Notes: generated from the sequence alone by a model not told the origin. Shown: positions 35,069-44,300, counted from the stretch's first letter. The stretch is DNA of 64,000 bases from Cyanobium sp. Cruz CV13-4-11 (GCF_024346055.1 NZ_JAGQCH010000010.1:43796-107795), one strand, 5' to 3'. Numbers and translations: made by a program.

Positions 35069-35640
35069 TCGGACAGCACCCGCTCGATGCGGCGATCGGG
35101 GATCAGCCACATCAGGGCCACCAGCGCATAGATCGCCTGGGCGAAGGCCGGGGAGCGCAGGCTCGCCAGCATCGCCACCAGGTAGAGCGTCAGGGAGGTG
35201 TGTCCCTTCCAGTCGCGACCCACGGCGCGGCGCAGCAGGGAGTCGGGGCCCTGGCTGGCGATGATCCGCCCCTGCAGGATGAAGTAGGCCACAGCCGCCA
35301 TCACCATCACGGCCCCGTAGAGGGCGGCCGGTGCGATCGCCCGGTGGTTCTGGCCCATCCAGCCGGTGGCGAACGGCACCAGCGACAACCAGAACAACAG
35401 ATGCAGGTTGGCCAGCAGGACTGGGCCGCTGACGCGCTGCAGCGTATGCAGCATGTGGTGGTGGTTGTTCCAGTAGATGCCGATATAGACGAAGCTCAGC
35501 AGATAGCTGAGGAAGACAGGAATCAGGGGCACCAGGGCCGCCGGTTCGGTGTCGTGGGGCACCTTGATCTCCAGCACCATGATCGTGATGACAATGGCCA
35601 GGACGCCGTCACTGAAGGCCTCCAGGCGGGTGGTGTTCAT
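35065..35640 (-). CDS. TMEM175 / DUF1211 family potassium channel-like protein
   Basis: About 191 residues with six helices. The first helix carries the channel hallmark RLEAFSDGVLAIVITIMVLEI (the FSD motif of TMEM175 pores). IYWNNHHHMLHTL and FWLSLVPFATGWMG are also typical. Bacterial TMEM175 proteins form tetrameric K+ channels. ATG 35640 is used because homology begins exactly there, although the frame is open to 35775. Confidence 0.88.
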   Translation of the reverse strand: MNTTRLEAFSDGVLAIVITIMVLEIKVPHDTEPAALVPLIPVFLSYLLSFVYIGIYWNNHHHMLHTLQRVSGPVLLANLHLLFWLSLVPFATGWMGQNHRAIAPAALYGAVMVMAAVAYFILQGRIIASQGPDSLLRRAVGRDWKGHTSLTLYLVAMLASLRSPAFAQAIYALVALMWLIPDRRIERVLSD

Positions 35641-35849
35641 GGCGGCCTGCAAGCGGGTCTGGCTGCTTATGGCAGAAGCGAAGCAGAGTGCAGCAACAAA
35701 GAAATGAATCGCTACAGAGCCCAGACAGACTGGCACCACTGAACAACCGTCAGATGATGCATCCTGCGGGCCCAAGTGGCGACAACGGGCGTCTTCGCCG
35801 AGCCCGAAGCTGGGTAGAGAAAGGAGGCACCCCCTAGAAGGAAGACCTG

Positions 35850-36203
35850 ATGAGAATTCGCCTCCGAAGACGCCTGCTCTCGCTGGCCTCCGTGGCTGCC
35901 CTGGTTGTCACCCTGATGATCCAATGGCCAGCCACGGCCATGGCCAGCCATGCCTCCTCCATCACCCCCATCGCCATCGCCACCATGTCCGACAAGATGT
36001 CCGCCAAAGCCAAGGAAACCGAAGGCAAGCTGGAGTCCGCCTATGGCGAAATCACCGGTGATCCAGGCCACCAGGTGAAAGGCAAAGCCAAGCAGGTGCA
36101 AGCCTCCGCCATGAACGCGACAGAAGCCGTGAAGGACGGCACCAAAGCCCTGGCCCGCAAGGCCAGTGACGCCTCCGACAAGCTGGCGGACAAGATCAAT
36201 TAA
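35850..36203 (+). CDS. CsbD family stress protein with signal peptide
   Basis: 117 residues. An Arg-rich N terminus and hydrophobic helix (LLSLASVAALVVTLMIQW) end with a possible AMA-SH cleavage. The CsbD segment follows (SAKAKETEGKLESAYGEITGDPGHQVKGKAKQ), then an Ala/Lys helix. CsbD proteins are induced by general stress in Bacillus; their molecular role is unknown. Export is unusual, since most CsbD proteins are cytosolic. It lies 43 nt before a small membrane protein and near a sigma factor gene. Confidence 0.85.
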   Translation: MRIRLRRRLLSLASVAALVVTLMIQWPATAMASHASSITPIAIATMSDKMSAKAKETEGKLESAYGEITGDPGHQVKGKAKQVQASAMNATEAVKDGTKALARKASDASDKLADKIN

Positions 36204-36246
36204 GCGCCATTCCAATCCATTCACCCCCTATCCATAGGAGACCCCA

Positions 36247-36393
36247 ATGCTGGAATCAATCGCCGTCATTCTGGTGATTCTCTGGTTGCTTGGACTGGTG
36301 ACGTCCTACACCATGGGCGGCTTCATCCATCTTCTGCTGGTCATCGCCCTGATCGTCATTGTCTCCCGGCTGCTCAGCGGCCGGACCGTGTGA
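36247..36393 (+). CDS. Small two-helix membrane protein (lmo0937-like)
   Basis: 48 residues: MLESIAVILVILWLLGLV, a short loop TSYTMGGFIH, then LLLVIALIVIVSRLLSG. The layout, especially the GGFIH turn, matches lmo0937 family proteins (DUF5670). A good ribosome binding site (AGGAGA) precedes the ATG. These tiny proteins often sit with CsbD and other stress genes, as here. Confidence 0.8.
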   Translation: MLESIAVILVILWLLGLVTSYTMGGFIHLLLVIALIVIVSRLLSGRTV

Positions 36394-36413
36394 GAGCGAG
36401 GCGATTCCAGGGA

Positions 36414-37244
36414 TCACAGTGCCTTGGCCAGGCGTTGCCGCAACTTGAGCAGCGCCTTTCGTTCCACATGCTGCACCTTGTGCTTGGACATGCCGATGCA
36501 CGTGCCGATCTGGGCCAGCGACGGGGATCCGTCGTCGGTGTAGCGAAGCTGCAGCACCTGACGTTCGGTGGGGTTCAGCTGGCTGATCTCACCATGGAGC
36601 CAGTGGTAGTCGTCCTGCAGACCGGGCTCGCTGGGATCACCGATCAGATCGGTCAGAGACACCTCCCCATCGCCACTTCCGAGGGTCTGATCAAGGGAAA
36701 GAGTCTGCAGGTCGTGGGACGCCTGAAGCACGGTCTCCAGCCGTTTGACACTCTCACCCAGCTCGGCACCGATCGCCGCCAGCGACAGGGGCTGGGCCGA
36801 GGCCATGCGAAGCGCGTGAACCTTGCGGGCCAGGGCCGCCATCTGGGGCGGTACCCGGATCAGCCCCGTCGTCTCCTGGAGATGGCGGTGCACCGACTGG
36901 CGGATCCACCAGGAGCCGTAGGTGGAAAACCTGCAGCCCCGCTCGGGCAGGAAACGCTCCACGGCACGGATCAGGCCAAGGTTGCCGGCCTGGACCACAT
37001 CCATCGGATCCAGATGCATCAGACGGATGCGGTTGTGCTGCTGCTTGCAGAGCGACACCACCAGGCGCAGATTGCCCGTCACCATGCGCGCGAAAGCCCG
37101 TCGCCCCCGCCGTTCCAGACCAGGGCCCGGAGCCGGGTGGGAACGCCATTCCTGCACCAGGGTGCCGAGATGCAGTTCCTCTGAAGGTGTCAGCAGGGGA
37201 ATGCGACCGATCGTGCGCAGATAGTCCCCAAAGCAATCAGACAT
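36414..37244 (-). CDS. Group 2/3 sigma-70 family RNA polymerase sigma factor
   Basis: About 276 residues. Region 1.2 (DCFGDYLRTIGRIPLLTPSEE), region 2 (FARMVTGNLRLVVSLC, MDVVQAGNLGLIRAVERF, RFSTYGSWWIRQSV), region 3 and region 4 with its HTH (LAQIGTCIGMSKHKVQHVERKALLKLRQRL) are present; region 1.1 is not. It is shorter and more divergent than the usual cyanobacterial SigB-E proteins. It sits among stress-type genes, so it may direct that set (inference). ATG 37244 chosen; the frame is open to 37376. Confidence 0.9.
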   Translation of the reverse strand: MSDCFGDYLRTIGRIPLLTPSEELHLGTLVQEWRSHPAPGPGLERRGRRAFARMVTGNLRLVVSLCKQQHNRIRLMHLDPMDVVQAGNLGLIRAVERFLPERGCRFSTYGSWWIRQSVHRHLQETTGLIRVPPQMAALARKVHALRMASAQPLSLAAIGAELGESVKRLETVLQASHDLQTLSLDQTLGSGDGEVSLTDLIGDPSEPGLQDDYHWLHGEISQLNPTERQVLQLRYTDDGSPSLAQIGTCIGMSKHKVQHVERKALLKLRQRLAKAL

Positions 37245-37412
37245 GGGACCAGCAAAATGGTGCCACCTGCATCGTGGACCCACCTGGAAAACCAGCACGC
37301 ATGAAGTGCACATCTGCGGCAGATGGGCTGCAACAAGCCTATTCAGGCCTGGCAGGGCACAGTCTGCCACTGGCATTCACCCCTTCAACGTTCATCCCGA
37401 GGAGATCTCTTC

Positions 37413-37604
37413 ATGTCCCTGATTTCGCTGATCATCACCCTGATCGTTGTCGGGGTGCTGCTGTGGCTCGTCAACAACTACATCCCCATGGATGGCAAGA
37501 TCAAACGCATCCTGAACATTGTCGTCGTCGTAGCGGTCGTGGTCTGGCTGCTCAATATTCTGGGCTTGATGGATTCGCTGCGCAGCATCCGCATCGGCAG
37601 ATGA
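37413..37604 (+). CDS. Thivi_2564 family small membrane protein
   Basis: 63 residues with two helices (LIITLIVVGVLLWLVNNYI and ILNIVVVVAVVVWLLNILGL) joined by PMDGKIKR, the family pattern. A strong ribosome binding site (GAGGAGA) precedes ATG 37413. The gene diverges from the sigma factor and is followed 10 nt later by the DUF421 gene, so it probably heads that operon. Function unknown. Confidence 0.82.
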   Translation: MSLISLIITLIVVGVLLWLVNNYIPMDGKIKRILNIVVVVAVVVWLLNILGLMDSLRSIRIGR

Positions 37605-37614
37605 GATTGCTTTG

Positions 37615-38088
37615 ATGGCGCATCTTTCCATCCCCATCTGGGAGTTCGTCTTCCGAGGTGCCGTTGTTTATATCTTTTTGCTGGTGCTCCTGCGCCTGAC
37701 GGGGAAGCGCCAGGTCGGCCAGCTCGCCACCTTTGATCTGGTGCTGCTGCTGATTCTTTCGAACGCCGTACAGAACTCCATGAATGGCGGCGACAATTCA
37801 CTGATCGGCGGCCTGATCTCTGCCTTGACCCTGATTGCCTTGAACCATCTCGTTGGGGCGGCGACAAGCTCCAGCAAAGCCATCGAGAGGTTCGTGGAGG
37901 GTCGACCTCAGGTGCTGGTCCACAACGGCAGAATTTATGGCGATGTGCTCCGGCGTTCGCAGCTGACGCGGAATGAACTGGATGCGGCGATTCGATCGGC
38001 AGGCTGCACCGCCGTTGACAACGTGCACGTGGCGATTCTGGAAAACAATGGCTCGATCACGGTGCTGCCCAGACCTCACCCCTCCTGA
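37615..38088 (+). CDS. DUF421 (YetF-type) membrane protein
   Basis: 157 residues. Three N-terminal helices contain the family signature RLTGKRQVGQLATFDLVLLLILSNAVQNSM. A short cytosolic alpha/beta domain follows (VEGRPQVLVHNGRI, LTRNELDAAIRSAG, NVHVAILENNGSITVLPRP). In spore-formers related proteins (SpoVA-like, YetF) act in envelope stress or germination. Here the role is unknown. It overlaps the DUF3122 gene tail to tail by 13 nt. Confidence 0.88.
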   Translation: MAHLSIPIWEFVFRGAVVYIFLLVLLRLTGKRQVGQLATFDLVLLLILSNAVQNSMNGGDNSLIGGLISALTLIALNHLVGAATSSSKAIERFVEGRPQVLVHNGRIYGDVLRRSQLTRNELDAAIRSAGCTAVDNVHVAILENNGSITVLPRPHPS

Positions 38089-38618
38089 GCCGGGGCCCCG
38101 GGGTCGCGCCAGGCGTGCAGGGCTCCCGTTTCTTCCGGTCCGAGCATCAGCACCGCCGCAGCCTCTCCGCTCAGGGGCAGGGTGAGGGCCAGGGGCAGGG
38201 CCCCACTGGGGCGGGGCAGCAGGTCGGCCATGTCGAACTGGGCCGATCCCTCCGGCAGGGCGCCGCCATCGGCGGGCACCAGCTCCTCGCTGCGGTTGGC
38301 CAGGGTCCAGGCGCCACCGGTGCCATCACTGATCAGCAGGGGGCCGGCGTGATCGACAGCCACCCCCGGGGTGAGGGCGCTGAGCCGCAGGCGATCGCCG
38401 CTGGGGTAGGCGGGATCGGACTGGGCGAAGATCCGCAGCGACCAGCGGTTGTCGTCCTGGTCGCGGAGGCTCCAACGCTGGCCTTCAGCGGCGAGGGCCA
38501 GGCCGGGGGCCAGGGTCAGCACCAGCAACAGCCCCAGGAGCAGGGGCGCCAGCCTTGGGGGCCAGGGGCTCTGGCGGGCGACCGGTGGTGCCGAAACAGA
38601 GACAGCAGGAGCACTCAT
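38076..38618 (-). CDS. DUF3122 family exported protein (copy 1)
   Basis: About 180 residues: a signal peptide (LAPLLLGLLLVLTLAPGLALA-AEG) and the DUF3122 domain (QRWSLRDQDDNRWSLRIFAQSD, GDRLRLSALTPGVAVDHAGPLLISDG, WTLANRSEELVP, AQFDMADLLPRP). It lies in the periplasm or lumen; its role is unknown. A clear paralogue is at 58440-58979. ATG 38618 chosen from the signal peptide. Confidence 0.82.
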   Translation of the reverse strand: MSAPAVSVSAPPVARQSPWPPRLAPLLLGLLLVLTLAPGLALAAEGQRWSLRDQDDNRWSLRIFAQSDPAYPSGDRLRLSALTPGVAVDHAGPLLISDGTGGAWTLANRSEELVPADGGALPEGSAQFDMADLLPRPSGALPLALTLPLSGEAAAVLMLGPEETGALHAWRDPGAPAQEG

Positions 38619-38790
38619 GGCAGGCGTTTCCGTCTGGGGGGTTTCCAGGCGAAGCCAGCAGAGCCCCATCCCGGTTCCTCCATCTTGGGGTGTCCCGTGC
38701 GGTGCAACACATCCCTCATTCCCTGCCCCGAAGCCTGCCGCTCCAGGCCCTTTGGCCATGACACGCTGATGATCTTCGCCGGCTGAGTTG

Positions 38791-39324
38791 ATGGCGCGCC
38801 CCCCCTACCAACCCTCCCTGCTGCGGCTGACCCATGGGGTCACGGCGTTGCTGGTACTGGCCGCCTGGCTGAGCGGGCTGTTCGTCTACAGCCGCTACGA
38901 CGGCCGCTGGGGGCGGCTGCCGTTCACCCCCGGCGGCAACTGGATCGACTTACACGGCCAGGCGGGCTTCCTGCTGCTGCCCCTGGGCCTGGCCTTCGCC
39001 GCCTACGCCCTCACCCTGGGCCGGGCGCGTCTGCGGCGAGCCACCAACGCCATGGCCCTGGGGGCCCTGGTGCTGGCGGTGGCCACCGGCAAGATGATGC
39101 AGGAGGACTGGCTGCGGGACGGCCAGCTGCACCACCTGGCCTACAGCCTGCACCTGGTGGCCTGGCTGCTGATCGGCCTGGCCGTGCTGCTGCATGTGGG
39201 CGAGAGCCTGCGGCTGGGGGGCACGCCCCTGCTGGCCTCGATGGTCAGCACGACCGTGCGGCCGGGTGATTTGCCTGGCGACTGGCCCCAGCAGGTGCGG
39301 CGATATCTGAAGCGGGGGCGCTGA
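38791..39324 (+). CDS. Cytochrome b/b6-like integral membrane protein
   Basis: About 177 residues and four helices. Histidines suited to bis-haem binding sit in helices 1 (LLRLTHGVTALLV), 2 (IDLHGQAGFLLLP), 3 (LHHLAYSLHLVAWLL) and 4 (VLLHVGES). The layout is that of cytochrome b561/YceI-linked b-type cytochromes in membrane electron transfer. No partner is adjacent. It starts near 38788-38791, close to the end of the DUF3122 promoter region. Confidence 0.85.
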   Translation: MARPPYQPSLLRLTHGVTALLVLAAWLSGLFVYSRYDGRWGRLPFTPGGNWIDLHGQAGFLLLPLGLAFAAYALTLGRARLRRATNAMALGALVLAVATGKMMQEDWLRDGQLHHLAYSLHLVAWLLIGLAVLLHVGESLRLGGTPLLASMVSTTVRPGDLPGDWPQQVRRYLKRGR

Positions 39325-39400
39325 ACGTCCAGCCCCGAGGACGTGCCTCAGCTGGCCGTGGGTGTGCGTGGCCATCCCTTACGCATCCGGCCAAGGCCAT

Positions 39401-39433
39401 CTGAATTACGATGACTCAACAGCAGTAATTCAG
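39401..39433. promoter_or_regulatory. Candidate VapB operator
   Basis: A perfect inverted repeat, CTGAATTAC and GTAATTCAG with a 15-base spacer, ends three bases before the vapB ATG. AbrB-type antitoxins bind such repeats to repress their own operon. Confidence 0.7.
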
Positions 39434-39436
39434 ACG

Positions 39437-39667
39437 ATGCGCAGCACCATCACCGCCCGCGGCCAGACGGTGGTTCCGGCCCCGATCCGCGAACGCTTCC
39501 AGCTGGGTCCGTCCACGCGGTTGGAATGGATCGTGGAGGGCGACGGGTCCATCCGTGTGGTTCCCGTTGCCCTGGATCCGATCACCGCCTTCCGCGGCTC
39601 CGGCGGCGGAGGCGCCACCACCCGTCTGCTCGCCGATCGCCGCCACGATCGCCAGCAGGAGGCCTGA
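39437..39667 (+). CDS. AbrB/MazE-type antitoxin (VapB-like)
   Basis: 76 residues. The N-terminal swapped-hairpin DNA-binding domain is clear (RSTITARGQTVVPAPIRERFQLGPSTRLEW), and the flexible C-terminal arm (RHDRQQEA) should wrap the toxin. Start at ATG 39437, right after the inverted repeat. The stop overlaps the vapC start by one base (TGATG). Confidence 0.88.
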   Translation: MRSTITARGQTVVPAPIRERFQLGPSTRLEWIVEGDGSIRVVPVALDPITAFRGSGGGGATTRLLADRRHDRQQEA

Positions 39668-40068
39668 TGGCCGGCCGCTGGCTGCTCGACACCTCCGCCC
39701 TGCTGGCCCTGCGCGACAACGAAACCGGCGCGGAGCGCGTCGCGGAACTGCTGCAGCGCTCCCAGGCCCGCCAGGACAGCTGCCTGGTGTGCTTCATGAG
39801 CCGCATGGAGTTGCTCTACCGGGTGTGGAAGGACGAAGGCGAACGGGTCGCCCGCCTTGCCGATGCCCAGCTGCGCTCCCTGTCCCTGGATTGGGTGGCG
39901 GCCAGTGACGCCCTGCTGGACCGGGCGGCGGCCATCAAGGCCACCCATCCCCTCTCCGTGGCCGATGCCTGGATCGCCGCCGCCGCTGAGCAGGAGGGGG
40001 CGGTGCTGGTGCACAAGGATCCTGAGTTCCGCTCCCTGGCCCACCTTCCCCAGGACTGGCTGGGCTGA
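39667..40068 (+). CDS. PIN domain ribonuclease toxin (VapC-like)
   Basis: 133 residues. PIN acidic residues are at LLDTSALLALRDNE (Asp 8), EGERVAR and SVADAWIAAAA (Asp ~100) plus HKDPEFRSL (Asp ~116). VapC toxins cut tRNA or rRNA. Coupled to the antitoxin by a TGATG overlap. Its last 134 bases are antisense to the end of the neighbouring minus-strand gene. Confidence 0.88.
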   Translation: MAGRWLLDTSALLALRDNETGAERVAELLQRSQARQDSCLVCFMSRMELLYRVWKDEGERVARLADAQLRSLSLDWVAASDALLDRAAAIKATHPLSVADAWIAAAAEQEGAVLVHKDPEFRSLAHLPQDWLG

Positions 40069-40456
40069 GGCCACCACAACGGCCTGATCCAAGCGGATCC
40101 CCGGGCAGGAAGCGGCGGATGAACAGCTCCAGGGCCATCGGCCCGCAGCGGGGCTGCCAGGAGGTGCCGCCCGGCAGCCGGCGCCAGCAGGCCACCTGCA
40201 GCGCGCCGCCGCCGGCCAGCAGCTGCACCCGGTAGCGGTACTCGGCATCGGCGGCCTGCTCGGGGGCGGCCAGGGGTTCGGCGCCGGGCTGGCTGGCCAG
40301 GAACGCCGCCGCGAAGGCCTCCGGCTCCGACCGCTGGCGCAGGGCCGTGGCGAAACGCCAGGCGGCTCCGGTGGGGTAGCCGTCATGGTGGAGGTAGAGG
40401 TGGCGCTCCGGGAGGCCGGGGAAGCCGGTGAAGGAGTAAACGGCGCGGGTGGCCAA
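39935..40456 (-). CDS. Conserved hypothetical protein with an aberrant C terminus
   Basis: 173 codons. The first ~120 form a coherent protein (RAVYSFTGFPGLPERHLYLHHDGYPTGAAWRF, AEYRYRVQLLAGGGALQVACWRRLPGG, GPMALELFIRRFLPGD), which I recognise as a family in picocyanobacteria but cannot name. The remaining codons (Pro/Arg/Ser-rich) lie antisense to vapC and look like read-through. The natural stop was probably lost when the vapBC module came in next to it. Confidence 0.6.
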   Translation of the reverse strand: MATRAVYSFTGFPGLPERHLYLHHDGYPTGAAWRFATALRQRSEPEAFAAAFLASQPGAEPLAAPEQAADAEYRYRVQLLAGGGALQVACWRRLPGGTSWQPRCGPMALELFIRRFLPGDPLGSGRCGGLSPASPGEGGPGSGTQDPCAPAPPPPAQRRRRSRHRPRRGDGWP

Positions 40457-40520
40457 GGGGCTGGGGCGGCTGCACAGGGAAGTGCCACCGGTGTCTCAGG
40501 GCCTATGAACTGGCACTGGC

Positions 40521-40537
40521 CGTACGATGGACGTACG
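40521..40537. promoter_or_regulatory. Candidate TacA operator
   Basis: CGTACG occurs twice, five bases apart, 14 nt before the tacA ATG. CGTACG is self-complementary, so the pair forms direct and inverted repeats at once. Ribbon-helix-helix antitoxins bind short repeats like this. Confidence 0.65.
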
Positions 40538-40550
40538 AAGAGTCCGGCCG

Positions 40551-40835
40551 ATGAACAACGCCCCCGCCCGCGCCCGGGATCGGCGCCTTGAAGTTCGTGC
40601 CACGGCGGAGGATCGCCAACTGATTGATCGGGCGGTGGCTGCTTCCGGCACCGATCTCACGGGATTCGTGATCACCCATCTGCGCCTAGCCGCCCAGCAG
40701 GTGCTGGCCGACCGCGAAGGGTTCCACCTCAACCCTGAGGCGCTCGACGCCTGGGACCGTATCAATCAACGGCCGGCACGGTCGCTGAAGGGTCTGCGCG
40801 CTCTGATGGATCGGCCTTCACCGTTCCAGGAGTGA
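40551..40835 (+). CDS. DUF1778 antitoxin (TacA-like)
   Basis: 94 residues. A ribbon-helix-helix N terminus (RRLEVRATAEDRQLIDRAVAASGTDLTGFVITHLRLAAQQVL) and a C-terminal toxin-neutralising arm (PEALDAWDRINQRPARSLKGLRALMDRPSPF) are standard for TacA. Its stop overlaps the GTG start of the acetyltransferase by 4 nt. Confidence 0.9.
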   Translation: MNNAPARARDRRLEVRATAEDRQLIDRAVAASGTDLTGFVITHLRLAAQQVLADREGFHLNPEALDAWDRINQRPARSLKGLRALMDRPSPFQE

Positions 40836-41350
40836 GTGCCGGCTACCTGTCACCCCGGCTGCTGGCGTCCAGCGACGGTCTCGACGGTTTTGAATGCCGA
40901 TCTGAGGAGCAGACGAATTGGTTGAGAAAGCATGCTCGCCAGGCCCATGCCCGTGGTGGCACCAGCAGGGTGTTCGTGGTCACCGAAGCCGATAGCAGCA
41001 ATGTGGTGGCCTACTACGCCTGGTGCATGGCCAGCATCTCTCCTGCTCAGGCTCCGCCGCGGCTGCGCAAAGGCGCCGGTCGCTATCCCCAGCCCGTTGC
41101 CCTGCTGGCACGGCTCGGCGTCGACCTTCACCATGAAGGGCGTGGCCTCGGTGCCGCTCTACTGGCGGATGTGATCAGCCGCACGGCACAGATCGGGGCC
41201 GAAGTGGGCTGCCAGGGGTTGCTGGTCCATACCGAGAGCTCCTCGGCCAGGGCGTTCTATCTGCATCTCGTTCCAGAGTTTGAGCCGTCCCCCACCGACC
41301 CCTTGCATCTGGTGCTGCTAATGAAGGACATCCTGCGGACGCTGGGGTGA
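40832..41350 (+). CDS. GNAT acetyltransferase toxin (TacT-like)
   Basis: 172 residues with the GNAT fold. The acetyl-CoA loop is in LHHEGRGLGAALLADVI (R/Q-x-x-G-x-G/A form), after the strand ALLARLGVDL. The early CRSEEQTNWLRKHARQAHARG matches TacT toxins, which acetylate aminoacyl-tRNA and block translation. The GTG start overlaps the antitoxin. Confidence 0.9.
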   Translation: MSAGYLSPRLLASSDGLDGFECRSEEQTNWLRKHARQAHARGGTSRVFVVTEADSSNVVAYYAWCMASISPAQAPPRLRKGAGRYPQPVALLARLGVDLHHEGRGLGAALLADVISRTAQIGAEVGCQGLLVHTESSSARAFYLHLVPEFEPSPTDPLHLVLLMKDILRTLG

Positions 41351-41369
41351 ATTCCCACAGGGAGGTCCT

Positions 41370-44300
41370 TCACACCCACTGGGCGCAGAGCAGCTCCGCC
41401 TGGGCCAGCACGGTTTTGACCGCCTCTTCCTGCAGATCGGGGGGGTAGCCGTATTTGTTGAGGATGCGTTTCACCATCACGCGGATCTTGGCGCGGGCGC
41501 CTTCCCGCAGGGTCCAGTCGATCGAGACGCTCTTCTTCACCTGGGTGATCAGTTCGGCAGCGATCACTTTGAGCTTGGCGTCACCCATGGCCTGCACGGC
41601 GCTGTCGTTGGCGGCGAGGGCGTCGTAGAAGGCCACTTCGTCGTCGGTGAGGCCAAGGGATTCGCCGCGCTTGCTGGCGGCATCGAGTTCCTTAGCGAGG
41701 GCGATCAGCTCTTCGATCACCTCGGCGGTGGTGATGGCGCGGTTGTGGTAGGCGTTGAGGGCTTTCTTGAGCTTCTCGGAGAACACCTGGCTCTGCACGA
41801 GGTTGCGCTTGGAGCGCACTTTCAGTTCGTCTTTGAGCAGCTTCTCCAGCAGCTCGGCGGCCACGTTCCTGTGCTTGAGGCCACGCACCTCGGCGAGGAA
41901 CTGGTCGCTGAGGATCGAGATGTCGGGCTTGGGCAGGCCGGCGGCGGTGAACACATCGATCACCTGGCCTTCGGTGGTGATCGCCTTGCTCACCAGCTGG
42001 CGGATGGCGGCATCGATCTGCTCGGGCGTTTTGCTGGTGCTGCTGGTTTGCTTGGCGAGGGCGGCCTGCAACGCCTGGAAGAAACTCACGTCGTCGCGGA
42101 TGGCGGTGGCCTCGTCGCTGGCGGCGCAGAGGGCGAAGGCGCGGGAGAGTTCGGCCACCACCTGCAGCCAGCGTTGCTTGCCGTTCTCCTGCAAAAGGAT
42201 GTGCTCCTGGCCGGCGGGAAGAAGCTGCAGGCGCTGGGTAGGGGTGCCATTGGTCCAGGCGGACCAGTCGAAACCATGCAGGAGATCCGAGGCGATGCCG
42301 TGTTTTTCGAGCATCACGGCGATGGCCTGGATCACAAGGGGAGCAGGGTCGCCCCGGCCGCCGCTTTCGGTGTAGGTGGCAAGAGCCCGCTTGAGCTGAT
42401 CGGCGAGGCCGAGATAATCCACCACCAGGCCGCCAGGCTTGTCGCGGAACACCCGGTTCACACGGGCGATGGCCTGCATCAGGCCGTGGCCCTGCATCGG
42501 CTTGTCGGCATACATGGTGTGCAGACAGGGGGCATCGAAGCCGGTGAGCCACATGTCGCGCACGATCACGATCCTGAACGGATCGGCGGCGTCCTTGAAG
42601 CGATTGGCGAGTTTGCGGCGAGCCTCTTTGCTGCGGATGTGGGGCTGCCAGTCGGGGCCCTCTTCGGCGCTGCCCGTCATCACCACCTTGAGGGTGTCGT
42701 CCGCCCATTCGGGCCGCAGCTGGATCAGGGCGTTGTAGAGATCCACGCAGATGCGGCGGCTCATGCACACCACCATCGCCTTGCCATCCATCGCCTCCAG
42801 ACGTTTCTCCACGTGCGCCACCAGATCGGCGGCCACGAGGGCGAGGCGCTTGGGATCGCCCACCAGCGCTTCGAGGGCGGCCCACTTGGTTTTCAGCTTT
42901 TCCTTTTGGGTGAACTCTTCGCCTTCGGTGATCTCCTCGAATTCGGCGTCGAGCCTGGGGATTGCGGCGGCATTGAGGGAGAGTTTGGAGATGCGGCTCT
43001 CGTAGTAGATCGGCACGGTTGCCTTGTCGGCCACGGCGCGCTGGATGTCGTAGATGGAGATGTAATCGCCGAACACGGCGCGGGTGTTGGCGTCGGTCTG
43101 CTCGATCGGCGTGCCGGTGAAGCCGATGAAGGAGGCGTTGGGGAGGGCATCGCGCAGGTTGCTGGCGAAGCCGTAGGAGATCACGCCGGTTTTCTCGTTG
43201 ACTTTGCCGCCGAAGCCGTACTGGCTGCGGTGGGCTTCATCGGCGATCACCACGATGTTCGCTCGGGCGCTCAGCTCGGGCATCGCTTCGCCCTTGTCCG
43301 GCATGAACTTCTGAATCGTGGTGAACACCACGCCACCGCTGGCCCGGTTGAGCAGCTCGCGCAGCTGCTCGCGACTGGCGGCCTGCATGGGCGTCTGGCC
43401 GAGGAGGTCGGCGCAGCGCTGGAACTGGCCGAAGAGCTGGTCGTCGAGGTCGTTGCGATCGGTGAGCACCACCAGGGTGGGGTTCTGCATCGCCGGATGG
43501 CGCACGATGCGGGCGGCGTAGAAGAGCATCGAGAAGCTCTTGCCACTGCCCTGGGTGTGCCACACCACGCCGGCACGGCGGTCGCCCGGCCGGCCGCCCT
43601 GGCTGCGGGCTGCCTGGCCGAGGCCGCTGGCGCGCACGGTTTCCTGCACCGCTGCGTTCACGGCATGGAACTGGTGGTAGCCGGCGATGATCTTGTGCAG
43701 GGCGCCGGAATCCGGGTCTTCCTCGAAGACGATGAAGTGCTGCAGCAGATCAAGAAAGCGCTGCGGCTCGAACACGCCACGGATGAGCGTTTCCAGCTCC
43801 AGGGCCGTGGCGGGGGCGTGCGCCTCGCCATCAATGCTGCGCCACACCTTGAACCACTCCTGGTTGGCCGTGAGCGAGCCGATGCGCGCCTGCAACCCAT
43901 CACTCACCACCAGGGCGGCGTTGTACTGGAGGAGCGTGGGAATCTCGGCCTTGTAGGTCTGCAGCTGGGCGTAGGCGCTCCAGATGGTGGCGCCTTCAGC
44001 GGCGGCGTTCTTGAGCTCGATCAGGCCAAGGGGAAGTCCGTTGAGGAACACCACCAGATCGGGCCGGCGGTTGTGCTGGCCATCACTCACCGAGAACTGG
44101 TTCAGCACCAGCCAGTCGTTGGCGGCAACGGCGGCGAAGTCGACCAGCCGCACATGGTCGCCGGCGATGCTGCCATCGGCCCGTGGGTATTCCACCGGTA
44201 CGCCCTCACGGAGCAGACGGTGGAAGGCGCGGTTGGTCTGCAGCAACGACGGCGTGGCCAGGCGCAACAGCTTGCGCAGGGCCTCTTCCCGGGCATCTTC

